This document shows positions 1-12,935 of a stretch of 64,000 bases of DNA, one piece after another. Position numbers and translations under genes: made by a program. How positions within the stretch are numbered: position 1 is the stretch's first letter; the number at the start of each line of letters is the position of its first letter. The stretch comes from Ramichloridium luteum (lineage: Eukaryota; Ascomycota; Dothideomycetes; Mycosphaerellales; Dissoconiaceae), in contig MTSC01000046.1 in the NCBI GenBank assembly GCA_002368545.1, positions 134,298-198,297 of the forward strand, read 5' to 3'. Below the pieces are notes generated by a model, which saw nothing but the letters and a program-made list of their open reading frames with translations, was not told the origin of the DNA and did no database searches.

Positions 1-2818
1 TACGACGACTAAATTCCTGTATCTGCCACGCCTTATCAAATGTAATCACAAGGACCGTTGTCATCATCGTCTTCAACATGTGCATGTGTGCACGAGCGAG
101 GTACAATAGGTAGACAAGGAGGGCAGGAAACTTTGTCGTCGGCGCAGTGCCCGCCGCGCTGGGGGCGCTGGCGGCCGCGGACGTTTGAGATACGAAACCT
201 CTCGCATCTGGATTGTGTTTCGCCCTTGTTGTGCCTGCCCTGTTTTTCTGTTTCGCTGTTTCGATGGGCAGAAACTCTCTTCTTTCGGGTCTTCGGTAAG
301 ATAAGCCGGAGAGAGGAGGTGGGCCAGATGGGAGGCATGCGCAAGTTTTGCGCCACATCAAATGCGGATTATCACATTCATTGGTGAAAATCTCCTCTGC
401 TTCTGCTGCAGAACAGCCGCGGGTTCACAGGAGTCTTGCCCATCTACTCAATACAGGCATAAGTTTCGGCTCCATTAATTGTCGTCTGTCCTACACGATC
501 AATAGCCTGATCGACCCCGTGCTCTGTATTAATGTACGCAATTCTGTCGTGTCCAGTGCGCCACCCGTCGCCTCCAACTCTATCGATCGAGCGCATTTAC
601 GATGAGAGAGATTGCTTGATTGACGACGGGGAGGGTAAATTACATGTCCGAACCCCGGACGACGCTCGTGGAACAAAATCCAGCACGATGGATTCACAGT
701 CCGTTCACTTGAAAGTTCATCGTGCCTTGGCTCCAAGGTCGAGCGAGCGAAGAGAAAAGGTTTGCGTGATATCTGGCAGACCCCCTGCTCCACAAAAGAC
801 GCCCTCTTTGTCTGTCGGGAAGCCATGGCGTCCGGGCCGGGCACGAAGGTGTACGTGGAGTCTGGACTGTGGAAAACCCTCGAGGCGGCGATTGCTCGCT
901 CAACCTCCTGCGACATCGTGACATGCAAAATCCCAGAAAGCGCGAGGGGAGAGTTCGCGGACACTACTGCAGGTTCCTTGTGGCTGGTCTCGCTCCCTTG
1001 TCCAATCCATGTCACCGTGTGCACTTTGACTGTGGGGCAGACAAAGGAAAGCCGGGGGTTTTCAGCCACGCACGCCACGCCAGGCATGGGTTCCTGCATG
1101 AAGCAGCCCACCCCGGCCGGGGCACACCTGGTGGTGAAACATCGTCCGGGGGCCCATCACGACTCTCGCAGAATGCTAGCACGTTTGTTCTCGCCCGTTG
1201 AAATCAGCGACTGCTGATCACCCTCCCGCCGTTGCGACGGACTCGAAGGAAAAATCTGCCCAATAAGCTTTTGCTCGTAGCGTGAACGTTCTCCCCTTGC
1301 GTCGTCCGAGGCGCGGCCTCGGTTACAGGCTTTTGTGCACTTCGAACGTCAACGGTCTCGCCATGGAGTCGCTAGGGCGTGCTGCAGCAGTCCAGTACCA
1401 GAAAATCTCCTGATTCTGAGGTTGAGGCCGAGAATGAAGCGAGCGTGGTGTTTGCCAAGCACACAGCGCGTGATGCCACGGATAGACCATGTCGATTAGC
1501 GATGAGAACCTTAGACGAGGCAAAGTTCTTCCTTGTTCGTGATATTTTCCGGCCTTGGAAGTGGAAAAGCGCTCTCAGCTCGTGTCCACCTGGTACACAT
1601 GGACCGAGGGAACACGGCGTCGTGAGAAGACTACCATCGAGTTCGAGCCGCTCCATCGCAAACCCATTCACTGGGCGAACATCCCATGAATTTCATAACT
1701 CCAATAATCCTATCTCAGCGCGATTCCTGCGCCTCTTACACAATGCCATAGCATCGATATTTGCCCCCAGTGAGAACTATAGATCAGTGGCAAAGCGAAC
1801 CGGCACGATCCCTGCCAGTCGGCGGTTCTAAGGATCGTTAGAGGCGCCACCTTCTCGGCGTGGTTGATCATGATCATCTGGCTCAGCGGGCGCGATGGCT
1901 GGGGTCACGGCGACAGGGTTATAATGTTCATGAGAAGAGACCGAGGATCGGGAACCAGGGTGGCGACATCTGCTTTGTTCCTGGTCGAAGAACAGGAGAG
2001 AACAAAGAGGGTGGCGTCTCCCATTGTACCTACCCCTGTTTAAGTCAGGGTTGAAGGGTCTTTCTTCACGCCGCAATAGTAGTGAGTGTTGCTAGTATAG
2101 ATTCATGTGATGAACATCGTGGAAGCGATACTCAGTATCAGTAGCCACGGACGTAGTGAGTGGTTGAGCTGGCAACCTTTGTCGTTCTCGTACTCGACAG
2201 CATTCATCCCTTTCGTCGCCACATTGAATCACAACACCCGAGTAGAGGAGTAGAAACCGTCACGTATCTCGATTTCTTGGCTCATATCTTCCTTCAGAAG
2301 ATGTCTTAGCTATTATAGGAGCACGAAGCCACTCCGAGACTCCATGCGATGAGATCATGCTGATATGATGTCGCAGTTGTCTTGCGTTCCGACAGGAGCA
2401 CATCCACACACATGCAATGTCAAAATCTCGTGCTCCCTTGTTCTGAGGCCTGCGACACCACACGATCACGCCATTGCAAGAGGTGTTCAAGGGAGCATTC
2501 GTCCAGAGCATCGCATACGGGGATATGTCGCGCCGAAAGGAGATCTCGAATTCCTGCGGAGGATTAGTGGAAGAATGCGAAGCTCTGGACATGGCCTTAT
2601 TTAGATCTTCTCGACCTTTGATTGATCCTCTCTATGGTAATTGTTCCGACCAAAATAGAAAACTCCTTTCCTGCTTATGTGTAAATGCAAATTGGAGATA
2701 AGAGGAAGCTCAAAGGGCCCGTGCTATCTTGAAAATATCTAGGTATCAAGTGATGGTAGAACGAGAAATGAAAATTGCATTCTTTGTGTCGAATGCCAAA
2801 CTGCTAGGGAAGCACCCT
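1..2818. other. No supportable gene (left end)
   Basis: About 2.8 kb without a recognisable coding gene. Open frames up to about 200 codons occur on both strands but overlap one another, lack familiar motifs and could not be joined by plausible splice sites. It ends in the 3' flank of the NPC1-like gene. A gene split over the window edge cannot be excluded. Confidence 0.5.
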
Positions 2819-5800
2819 CTATTCGTCCTCGCTGTCGTACTCATCATCAGGCAGCAGAGCACGATACCGCCGGCTCGCCAGGTCTTGCTCGAGGCCACCG
2901 TCGCTGTCGGGATCAACATAACCTATATCGCGCAAGTATTGTCAGCAATTATATTCGGAATGGGTTCAGGGTTGAAATAAACGACTCACCTCGTCCGCCA
3001 AACAGGGACAACGCCACCGGCAAGAAGACCAGGGCGTGCAGGGCCGCCCACACGACGAGCGCCAGCCAGATGCGGAAGTAGTACATCTCGAAGATCTTGG
3101 TGCGGGTGAAGGCGAGCACGAAGATTCCGAGCAGCTTGGTGACGGTGATGCCGCTGAAGACGCTGCCGCCGACGTTGACGAGCGCAGCCCAGGCGCGCGC
3201 CTCCTTGCCGCGGAAGCGCGACTGTGCGCGCTCGAGGATGGAGGCCGAGGGCACCGTGAAGGCGCGCGCGATGTGCGCGCAGAACTCGACGCTGATGCCG
3301 ACGCAGATGACGATGTTCACCAGGCTCAGCGCGTTCAGTGAGACGCCCGCCAGCGCCATGGTGCCGACGATGTCGACGACGGTCATGACGACGGTCAGGG
3401 TGATGACGAAGCCGGTGGCGACGGAACCTAGGAGGAGACTGGAGATGACGAGGATGAAAGCGAGGGCACCCCCGACCAGTCCTACCGATAGCTGTACAAT
3501 CGTGGCGTACTGGTCGAAGAAAATGTAGAACTTGCTATAAGGGAACACCTCAATGTTGTGGCGCTGGCTGATATCCTGCGAGATTCGACGCGCCGACGCA
3601 TATGCGTTGATAAAGTCGGCCTGGCTGGTGAGAGCAGTGTGTGCAGTCCGGAAATGACTGGCTGGGATGGTGAGCTTCTCCTTGTCAAGAACGACAGCGT
3701 CGGCATATGCTGCCTGTCCGGCGAGCGGACATTCTTCACCAGTAGGACTCTTCAACCAACGATCTGCATACTTGATGAATTCTTCACCCTCGGGCATGCC
3801 ATAGAGGGTGCGATTCCATGGCGGATCGCGATTGGCGAAGCACGTCTTCGAGCCATCCACACAGCATCCTTCCTGCTCAGGGTTGAGCCAGCCAAAGAAA
3901 TCATCGATCCAGCTGGCTGTGGCGTCTGAAATGTAACTGATCTCTGGCCTTTTCCGTTCTTGCTCGAGGACATTGGCCAGGGAGAATTTGTCGCATGTAG
4001 TGTACAACCCGCAAAGGTCCTGTTGATGCGGTCGGGAAGTGATGTTGAGATCTTTGACAACGAAGTAGACTGGTGCACCGCTGTCGAAGTAGTCATACAA
4101 GTCGTTGAAGTAGTCGATGAGGTAGCTGTCCGAAGGAATCGCGATGCGCTGGTCCAGACCAAGCTCGACTTCCGGAAGGAGAGCGATACCAGCAGCAAAG
4201 AATCCAAGGAATACTGTGAGAATGGCAACTCTGGCCTTGTTGCCCAGGACCATGGGAGCGTAATACTTCCTGATGAAGGACGAGAGCCAGCCTTCCTCTT
4301 CTGCTCCACTGAAAGGGGCACCGCCATATCCGTTGGGCATATGTTGAGACTCGTGCTGCACTTTGACGCAGGGAATGCAGTCCAAGCGTCCCTCTTCCAC
4401 TCGTCGCTGATTGAGTGCAAGAATCGAAACGAACATGGTGATTTGTAGCAAGGCATTGATGAAAACTGCTCCAGCAGCATATGCAGCGAAGTTCCGGACT
4501 GCTGGCATGCCGACTGCAGTTCCGAGTGCGAAAGTAACAGTCTCTGTGAGAGCAGAAAGGAGGATGGAAGGTCCCATGCGACCCATAGCTTTCGCAATGC
4601 GCTCCGAGACGTCCTCATCGGCGTGGCTGATGTTGACCCGTTCAAACTCGTGGACGATAAGGAAGATGTTGTCGACACCCACAGCCAAAACCAAGAAAGG
4701 AATGACTTCAGCAATGATAAGTGTCGCCTTGACGCCACAGGCCGCAAAGAGACCGACGGATGCCGCGACCGACATGAGGACAATTAAAATGCCAACAATG
4801 CCCAGCATGAATTTGCTCTGCACCAGTGCGCCCATCGGGTTGCGTAGGATCGTTCCAATGGTAACCGTCGTGCTGCCCAATGCCAGGGATGCATAAATAA
4901 ACATTACGATGTAGCTGATCACGACAATCTTCGCATCGGTATTCGTGTTCTTGTTCAATTCTTGTTCCAGACTGATCTCGGTGTTGAAGCTAAGTCGGAG
5001 ACCGAGCTCTTTCGCTTCGCCTTGGATGTCATGGAGCAGGCGCTTAAGACTTTCTTCCCACTCCTCTGCCCTTTCGAGTCCGGGATGACCAGGGTTGTAG
5101 TTCGTCACGACCCAAGTGGTGATGAGTGCTTTTGCCTGTGATGCTTTCTGCGAAGTACGGTTGTACCCACCTAGAAGTCGCTCAACTGGGAGTGGCAACT
5201 GAAATTCCGGGAGACATGCCAATTCACCGGGTGATTCGGCACACAGATCGATCTGGTCCGCCCAAGTATCTTCGTCCAGCTCAGTGGAGGTGAAGTAGCC
5301 GGACACAGACTGCGTGACACACGGGTCGCCGGTGGGCTTGTAGCAAACGTCGTGCAGCGTATACCCATGGCCAAGACTCTTCTGCTCGCTCACGCGACGT
5401 TCAACTTCGAACCACCATTTCAAGGTATTGTAGCTCAAGACTTCACCCGAACCATCTGCATTGGTATCATTGACCAGGAAAACTTGCTCAGCGCGATAGA
5501 ATGGCCCAAAGTTCTCGTCGAAGAATTTTTTCTCGACCGCAGCAGCAGAGTTCGGTGCGACCCACAATCCCACAGGGTCCGTCTCGACTTCGAAGCGTGC
5601 CCATCCAATGCAGAGCAAAGCGACAATGATGACCGAGGTGCCAATGGTAATTCCAGGGAAGTTGGCGCAGGTTCGCGCAATTTTGCTGAACAGCCGATCA
5701 CAATACGTGTTGACGATGTATTGCTTCGTGGGGCGATCCATGAATGCAGGATTGTGCACAATGTCGCCCTCATCTTCATCGTCGCTCGGAGACGCATCTT

Positions 5801-6713
5801 GTAGCAGCTGAAGCCTTTCATTCTTGCTGCGACGTCGTTTTGCCGCGGCAGCATGACCCGAGACGGCGAGGACAAGGAGTGCAATAAAAATCGAGTAGAT
5901 CAGGACCACGGCGAAGCTTAGGCAAGGAAGTAAACCAACATAGCATTGCTCAGTCGTCCTAACTGCGGGAAGCTCGGGACAAGATCCGCCACAATCCACG
6001 CAGGCACATCTGTAGGCTTCGTCGGTACTGTTACATGGGATCGGCTCGTCCAAGATCGGGTTCATATCCACAAAGCTCTTATTAGGGCGCGGGAAGTTGA
6101 TCTGGAATGGACTGCCCAGCAGTTTCTTGTCCCCCAAGAACTTCAAAAACTGAGTGTAGTTCTTCGCTCCGCCTCCAATGAAATCCATGGCCTTGCCACC
6201 CGTTGCGCCCATCTTCACATCCTTGCAGCTATCATAGAAGCCACTCCCGAAGTCATTGCTGATGAGTTGGTCCAGCTCCGTCACGAGATATTTGCCATTC
6301 TTCTCCACAGTGTTGGTGACGTTGACGAAAAGCGACTGGTCGGGTGAGCAGGTGAAGGTACAGAACAAGTCGTAGAAGTTCTTCTTGCAAGCTCCGCACG
6401 AGGAGATAATCCCATTTGCTTTAGCAAAGTTGCTCTTAAGAGCGGCGATCTGCTCTTTCGTGCAGCACACCTTGGTGTTCTCCCAATCAGCGCCACAGAC
6501 CGCGACGAGCTGCTCTCGCACGTCATCGGCAGGCTCCTCGGCAAGGCCGTTATCGGGGCAGGGCAGTTCGGATCCGAAGAAGCCTTGCTTGCCGCATTCG
6601 CCACGGATGGCACATCGTCCGGCCTCGTGGATGTTGGTGAGATCGGGTCCGTCTGCAGCAAGTGCTAGGGCAGGCGCCAGCAGCAGGGCTGCAATGGCAG
6701 ATTTGCGGCCCAT
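2819..6713 (-). CDS. NCR1: NPC1/Ncr1-type sterol transporter
   Basis: Niemann-Pick C1 homologue, a polytopic protein of the vacuole/late-endosome membrane that moves sterols out of the lumen. Two exons: 6713-2990 and 2922-2819, with a 67-nt GT-AG intron near the 3' end, giving 1275 aa, the normal size for the fungal family. The ATG at 6713 starts a clear signal peptide (residues about 1-20). Next come the cysteine-rich N-terminal sterol-binding domain (to about 250), a first membrane segment near 262-286, and a lumenal loop. The sterol-sensing domain lies at about 596-765 and includes the VGVDNIF signature; a second lumenal loop and a Patched-like C-terminal membrane bundle follow. The second exon supplies an acidic tail of about 33 residues that the unspliced frame replaces with intron-encoded sequence. 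Family assignment is very secure; the sterol role is inferred from homologues. Confidence 0.96.
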
Positions 6714-7544
6714 GACAGTCTGAATTTCAGCGCTCAAAGCGCCAAGTACTCGATGGAGCTGCCAAATGTTCGAATTGTATACCAGGCAGACCAAAAGGAG
6801 TTGTCTTGGGTTATAAAGTGTCGTGCAGGTCGTGTGACGCGCTGGCGCCCGTTTGTGTCTGGGGCGACGCAGCTGCCCGCGGACAAGAGTTGGCTGGAGA
6901 GCTCCCGCACTCGACGTCACGGCAACGCCCTAAGATCAGGCACGGGAAGATCCGTCTGCTCACGTGAGCGCTCAGCAATCAGCATCACACGACATCGACT
7001 ACCTTTTCCGCTCGTAGACTTCCGGATCATCGTCGATCTTGCGCCTGACTATGAATATGCTTCTTTGCGACGGCCCTCTGGCCAGCTTTCCTTACAGTAA
7101 TGACAAGAAGACTTTACCGCTTGTGGACTTCTCGCACTCCTGGTTGCGGCAGATGTTCAGTGCTAAAGCTTGAGCTTGACTATGAGCTGTGGCCCCTGCA
7201 GTATGGATATCCATCGACTTTCAACATTCCGCAGCCAGACGTGCCGGTTCGAGGCTCATTCGCGAGCTCTCTGATCGGTGATCGATTGATATGCTAGTGA
7301 TCGCCGCAATGGATACCCATTGTAGCGATTGCTGAAGTCTGACAGCCTCATGTACATTTTGTGCAAGACATTTATGATAGTTTCAACATTCGTCGCACGT
7401 ACACGAACATCTGACAGTCGCGCAATTCGTGTCATGATACTATGAAAGTGTCGGTCGTTTAGCCATGTCGCCTTGTTCACAGCTGCGGGCTGTACAACGT
7501 GAGAGCACAGAACGTCCGTATCACTGATGTCAGCGGGCAGCACT
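6714..7544. other. Intergenic, NPC1 promoter / RTA1 3' flank
   Basis: Contains the upstream region of the NPC1-like gene and the downstream region of the RTA1-like gene. No coding sequence is visible apart from short overlapping open frames. Confidence 0.5.
6811..6817 (-). promoter_or_regulatory. Possible TATA element for the NPC1-like gene
   Basis: Read on the minus strand the sequence is TTATAAC, about 100 bp before the start codon at 6713. Position and composition fit a fungal TATA element, but this is motif evidence only. Confidence 0.25.
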
Positions 7545-8505
7545 TCATGCCCTTATCTTCTTACCGACCGCCTCTCCCAGGCAGAAGGCAGGATGCATCA
7601 TCGCAAGCGCTGAGATTGCGATCACAATCAGAACTCCTTCGAAGCCAATGAATAAGTCCTGGTCGAATGTGACCGGTCCCCAAAATCCATCGTTAAGCTC
7701 TACCAGACGATACACGCATCTCCAGAAGATGAGCAACGTGGCGAGCAAGATAGCGACCTGGAAACCGAGAAACAGTGGTGAAGATCTCACTGCCACTGCA
7801 TGTGCCTCCTGGGACAGAGTGGCAGTATCTCCAAGTCGCTGACGTCGTTGCCGGATCCGGAAAGCAAGGTCGACGCATGCGATCAAGAAGCAGAGCAGGG
7901 AGAAGACCTGCCATGCCAAACCCGCCGTCAGAATATCCGTTCCCTGAAGAATTGGCTCCAGCTCTTCCTCATCGAGCCCTACGGCGCCAAGAACGCCTCC
8001 AATCAGCTGAAGGAGCAGCGAGAAGATGTCGCATGGTATGAACTGCGCTTGTCAGCCATGCGCGAACTCCTCCAATGCGTCTACCTACAATGAATGTATA
8101 AGTGTTCGGCTTGACCCTCGAGTTTCCTTCTCCATATATGACTACAACCCATGCGAGGCATATATAGATCGCGGCAGAAAACAGTGCCGGGGCCAGCGTA
8201 ATGCAGCACAGCTGCACGATGTATGCGTTCTCGTCCCATTGGTCGTAGTAGGCCCAGACTCGTGCAGCATAGCCCAGAATCTCAATGACCAGGCCTAACA
8301 ACATAGCCGCCGTATAGATATGATAGCGACGCCGATTGATAAGCCATACTGCCACGAAGAAGACGAGCAGGAGCGAGAAGCAGACCACGAATGCAATGTT
8401 GGCGGCGAAATTGATTCGATAGTTATAGAAACTGGTATAGACACTGCATGTAGCTGCAGTACAGTTTGTCAGTGTCGCTGGATTTAAGGCTTGGATATCC
8501 GTCAT
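7545..8505 (-). CDS. RTA1-like seven-helix membrane protein
   Basis: RTA1/lipid-translocating exporter family, seven-helix proteins of fungal membranes linked in yeast to resistance to 7-aminocholesterol and lipid-active drugs. Exons 8505-8089 and 8042-7545 flank a very short 46-nt intron (donor GTAGGT, acceptor CAG) and give 304 aa, the usual family length. An ATG at 8505 is preferred over a GTG five codons upstream. The first exon carries an N-terminal Asn/Cys/Thr-rich lumenal segment and about four hydrophobic helices, including the family-typical stretch around a GYAAR motif. Splicing creates the CDIFSLLLQ..GG motif that identifies the family. Three more helices follow. Substrate cannot be told from sequence. 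Confidence 0.9.
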
Positions 8506-9354
8506 CTTTGGCCCGATGGTCACTTATCTAGCGCGTAGGGCGAGTAAATGAGATCAAACATCCATAAAGTACATAACTTGTTGCACATTTTAAAATCGAT
8601 CCCAGCCGGCGGCATCCGGTTCAGGCAGCAAGTTTTTTAGAGAGCTTCCTTGAATGTGTTTCTGTTGCTCGTTATCGTACAGTAAAACACGGCTCGTGTA
8701 TGTGCATGTGCTGGATTGGGAAATCACCTCAGTTTCTGACCTCAGTGGCATTTGAGTCTTGTGTACACTTGTCAAATAATTTTGCTCCAAGAAAGCTGGA
8801 TTCGAAGTACAGACCTTCGCTCGATACAATACGGACAAACCCTCTGACCAACATGTCGGCAGTCTGAACTGTCGATATGATCGAGGATACCGACTCTGAA
8901 GATTGACATGGAGATGGACGCAGAGAAGCGCTACAGCCTTTGTGTTCTAGACGATAATTACAGAAGCACGCAGATGCCAGAATTGTATCAAAATAAGACC
9001 TCGCATCAAGGTCCAACTGGAGTTTTACGAGTTTCCATTGTTGGCATCGCTAGCTTGCTCAGCATACACCTAGCATCTTCAGACATGTCCCAAAGAAGAG
9101 ATAGAGTACATAGAAAACGACAAAGTAGCAGCAGCAGCAGTCGCAGCGAATTACAAGCGCGCTCTGGCCCCCCTACAGTATAACAGAATGGGGAACTCGC
9201 ACCCCTCAAAGGAAGAATTCCTCCAAAAAGCACAAAGAAGCAACCCCGATCAAATCGTAGAGAGATCTTCACGCACCTCGACTCCCCCGACACCAGACGA
9301 TAGAAATGCAACAGAACCTTGGAAAGCCTAGGAAGACTCAGCTTGATTCTTCAC
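8506..9354. other. Intergenic
   Basis: Upstream region of the RTA1-like gene and 3' flank of the DUF2433 gene. A short CAG-type repeat lies near 9127-9150. No gene is supported. Confidence 0.5.
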
Positions 9355-11604
9355 CTATGAGTCGCCTCCGGAAGCAGCGGCTGGTGCGCCGCCCCGGTCG
9401 CCACGGCCACCGCGACCACGGCCAGCTCCACGTTCTCCTCGGAAACCGCCTCTGCCGCCTCGTCCTCCTCGGCCACGTCCACCTTCACTGTCACTACCAG
9501 TGTTGGCGCCGCCGGCGGATTGATAGCCGCCTCGGCCTTCGCCACCACGGGAGCTCGGACCGCCTCGGTTGTTCCAGTTGCCTCGCTCAGACAGACCGCC
9601 GCGACGGAAGACCGCCATTTTGACTCCTGTGAACTTCTCCTTGACATCCTTGGAAGGGTTGCGCTTGAGGACCTCATGGACGATGTCGGGGTTGGCAAAG
9701 TGTGCGACCCACTTCGCGTGGCCGGTCTTCTCGAGATTCTGCACCTTCTCCGCGTCTTCGGGGGTGAACAATTGAGACTTGACTGCCTTCACATCCTCGC
9801 TTACGTTGGCTGCACCAGCAGAGCTCATACCAAAGCTGATGAAGATGCTCTTGGAGGGTTCCTGAGGAGGGATTTGCTGTGCGCTGGCAGATCGAGGCGT
9901 CTCAGACTTTGGCGCATCTGAGCCATTGGCCTCCTTCCCGTTGGTGCCATTGGAAGTGGCACCTGGCTGAGGCGTTCCAGACTTGGGCACAGGAGCTGCA
10001 TTCTTCTGCGGCGCACCCTGCTGGGGTTGCTGCTGAGCACGCTGCTGTGGCGGCAATTGGGTGGAAGGTGTCTGTGCAGGCGGCGGTCGTTGCTGCGCCG
10101 GATTCGGGCCCGGTGTGGGGAGGTTGCCAGTAGTCGGGGCCATCGTAGCATTGACGGGGGCTGCGGGTGCTCCCTGTGGTCGCTGAGCCTTGCCTCCGCG
10201 GTGCGAAAAGTTGAAACCCTGGGCGCGCATCTCCGTGCCGATCCGACCTTGGTCGATGTCGAGAACGAGCCAGCCGAATGCTGCATCGGCAAGATTGAAA
10301 TTCCACATGTTCTTGAACGCAGACTCGTCGACGGAGCCGTTGCTCTGAGGCCCGCCGCCGAATGGGTTGCCCCCACTCGCAGTCGAAGGCATCTTGCTGA
10401 CAAGGTCAAGCGCCAATTGCAAGAGCTTGTTTTGTGCCTCGTTCTCCGCCACAGCAGGCTCCACCTCTTGCTTCACAGTCTCCCATACGTCGTGGAAAGA
10501 AGCCCTGGATGCCGAGAGTTTGCCGCGATAGTGGTCGAGAGAAGGGTTGACTGAGAACTCGTTGTACGAGCTTCCATACCGGAAGTGAAGACCAGCGGAG
10601 ATCGAGAAGTCGGCTTTGAGGGTTACAGAGAGCTGGTTGAGGAGACCTTCTCGTGCGGGCGACGCATGGGTGACCAACACGCGTGTCTCCGTCGGGTCGT
10701 ATACACGATTCGCCGTGTCGATCAGCTCGCCCATCTGCAAGAGGGTTGTCCACATCGTTCCTTGACCACCAGCAATCGTGGTTCGGCCCTCGCCGTTATC
10801 AAACAGCTTGTGCATGACCACGGCACCACCGAGACCCAGCAGACGCAGCTTCACTCCCCCGATATCGAGCAGTCTTGAGTGCGATTCATCGATGACGTGG
10901 AGGTTATCAATCTTGTACTCCCCAGATCGCAGCTTTTCCAAGACCGACACATCCTCGCAAGCACCCCAGACCGTGAAAACCGGAACATCGAGTTTGTAGG
11001 TTTTGTTCAGAAATTGGGGCAGCTCGGACAGAGGCAAGCGTTCCCGTTGGAAGCGCTCCTTCACTGGCTGTTGCGATCCGGCGCGAGCGATGTCTTGCTT
11101 AACCTGTTCGCTAAGCAGAGGTGAGTACTGGGCAACGTGCTTGAGGGTCCTGCAGTGGAGGCTTAGTACTGAGATTACATTGATCATATGAGGGTGCCCA
11201 AGCATACTTCTCTGCAATGCGGTCCAGCGAAGATTCATCGTAGAAGCCGAAGTCGCCAGTATGGATAATGTAGTCCGCTTTGGCGCTTTGCGCAAGCTTG
11301 TTCAGTTGCTGCAGGTTGCCTGATAGTCGAGCATCAGCAACTGAGCTTTCCAATACATGCATCCTCATCTTTCTGCCATACCTCTGACATCAGCGATGCA
11401 CAAAACTCGTGCGTGTCCGACCTGCTGCACGCGACCCTGATTTGGCTCTAGTGGACGAGCTCCCGGAACAGGTCCACTAGGTTGAGGCGCACCATTCGGG
11501 AGAAATGCTTGAGAGTAGGCGCGAGGTTGCGACGGTGGTTGCTGTAGGTGCTATTAGTATCTTCACTCCGAGGCGCATAAGTGATGACCTAGACGTACGG
11601 CCAT
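9355..11604 (-). CDS. DUF2433 phosphoesterase-like protein with RGG tail
   Basis: Fungal DUF2433 protein: a calcineurin-like phosphoesterase fold fused to a low-complexity, RNA-binding-type tail. Four exons: 11604-11599 (only ATG GCC), 11541-11382, 11319-11208 and 11149-9355, total 690 aa; introns of 57, 62 and 58 nt all have GT donors and CAG acceptors. The N-terminal half shows degenerate metallophosphatase blocks: an IADVRGN block (Arg where active enzymes have His), a THTGDFGF-like GD block, and a later VLVTHASP block. The centre is Pro/Gln-rich. The C-terminus has many RGG/GRGG repeats typical of mRNA-binding proteins. The biochemical function is not known to me. The start is chosen because it is the only ATG that splices in frame with the conserved second exon. 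Confidence 0.85.
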
Positions 11605-12935
11605 GGATATGTCTTGCGGAAGTTTTTCTGGGGTTGGACTCGGGGGTTTCGAGGTAGCTCAAGATGAGTGGTCGCGCTGATGAGGTGGTTCGCCGGCAGC
11701 TCCAAATATTCGCCCGTCGCTGAATTGGGTATCAAGAAAGAACAATATCTCGGACAGGAGGGATGAGGCGATGATGAAGTTATTAACGTGACGAGACACG
11801 GCTAGGAGGCAGATCTCTCTTGCTTGACTGGCGGAGAAGTTCCTGCCAAGAATTACACTGCTGCTTTAAGAGAAGAGGTCCGTGCACGTCCCCTTAAACA
11901 CCGTGGTTCGCATCCGGAGCATGGTCCTCGCGCTTGTCTTGTTCACAACGACTCCATCTCATTTTTTTGTTCTTCAGCTGATCCATCTCCTGCAACAACG
12001 CTGAGATCAATCGTTGGATTGAATGCCATGACATTGAGTAGTTACATGTGATATTCTGATCCGTTGACCTTCGCTTGACAAATCAGCTATAACACATGGG
12101 TCAACTCGAATCTCATGGACGCGTGTACACCAGCCGGACAGCCCTTAAAAGAGCTCAAAGATTGAGCGAGAGACTACACGATCGCATCCGGATCATCCGA
12201 TAATGTCATGATGCGACAGAGCAACAATTGCTGCATCATCACACGTATACGATCTCAAGGTGTCAAAATGGCCAAGATCTTCTCGAGGACTGCCTCGCGT
12301 TTACAGGCGTACTCGTTACGAAAGAAATATGGTGGACTACAGTAGGAAAGGTAGTTGTCGAGGTTTTCAATGAGGTGATTTCAGACAGTAATTCAGACTA
12401 TCCTTGCTTAACGTCACGAGCCGTGTTGATACACTGGACCTGCCGGTCCATCGTCTCGTGATAGTCTTATCCTGAGATTGCAATCGTGTTGACGGCGGAA
12501 CGAAGGCATCCCTTCGAAGCAACGATCAACTTGATTACTGTCCAGCCACGTTTTTTGACTCATGTTTCTCATGCATCACCGAGCATGTTTTAGTATCATC
12601 CTTGATCTGACCATGACACTCCGGTGGCTTTCTTAGCTGCCTCGACAAAGGTCGGCAGGCTGCACAACACACGACGGGAGAGCTTTACCCCCTAGTCATC
12701 AACGACGACATGCTCTTTGATCCGTGAATCGTTTCCATGACACTTTGATGAGAAAGTCACCAATTCTCGAAAACGTAAGCTCTAACTCGCCACAAAAGAC
12801 GGCATTCACAAAAGAAAAGAGGTCATACATGAGGCTCGTAGCGAGCTGCGAAAGAAAAAGCTCATCATCTTGCCATCCAACCCAGCATGTTGGGCTTGGT
12901 GAGACAATACACGCTTTCCCGTCACCATCTCGAAG
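11605..12935. other. Intergenic between divergent genes
   Basis: About 1.3 kb shared upstream region of the DUF2433 gene (minus) and the kinase gene (plus). Only short open frames are present. A 6-bp inverted repeat with a 4-nt loop lies at 12435-12450. No gene or RNA is supported. Confidence 0.5.

Noticed and set aside
491..1111. 206-codon minus-strand open frame near the left end
   Set aside because: No motif, overlapping open frames on the other strand, and no supporting promoter or splice structure.
3752..4783. 343-codon minus-strand frame inside the NPC1-like gene
   Set aside because: Overlaps the conserved NPC1 coding frame in another phase; the Ser/Leu/Arg-rich product is meaningless.
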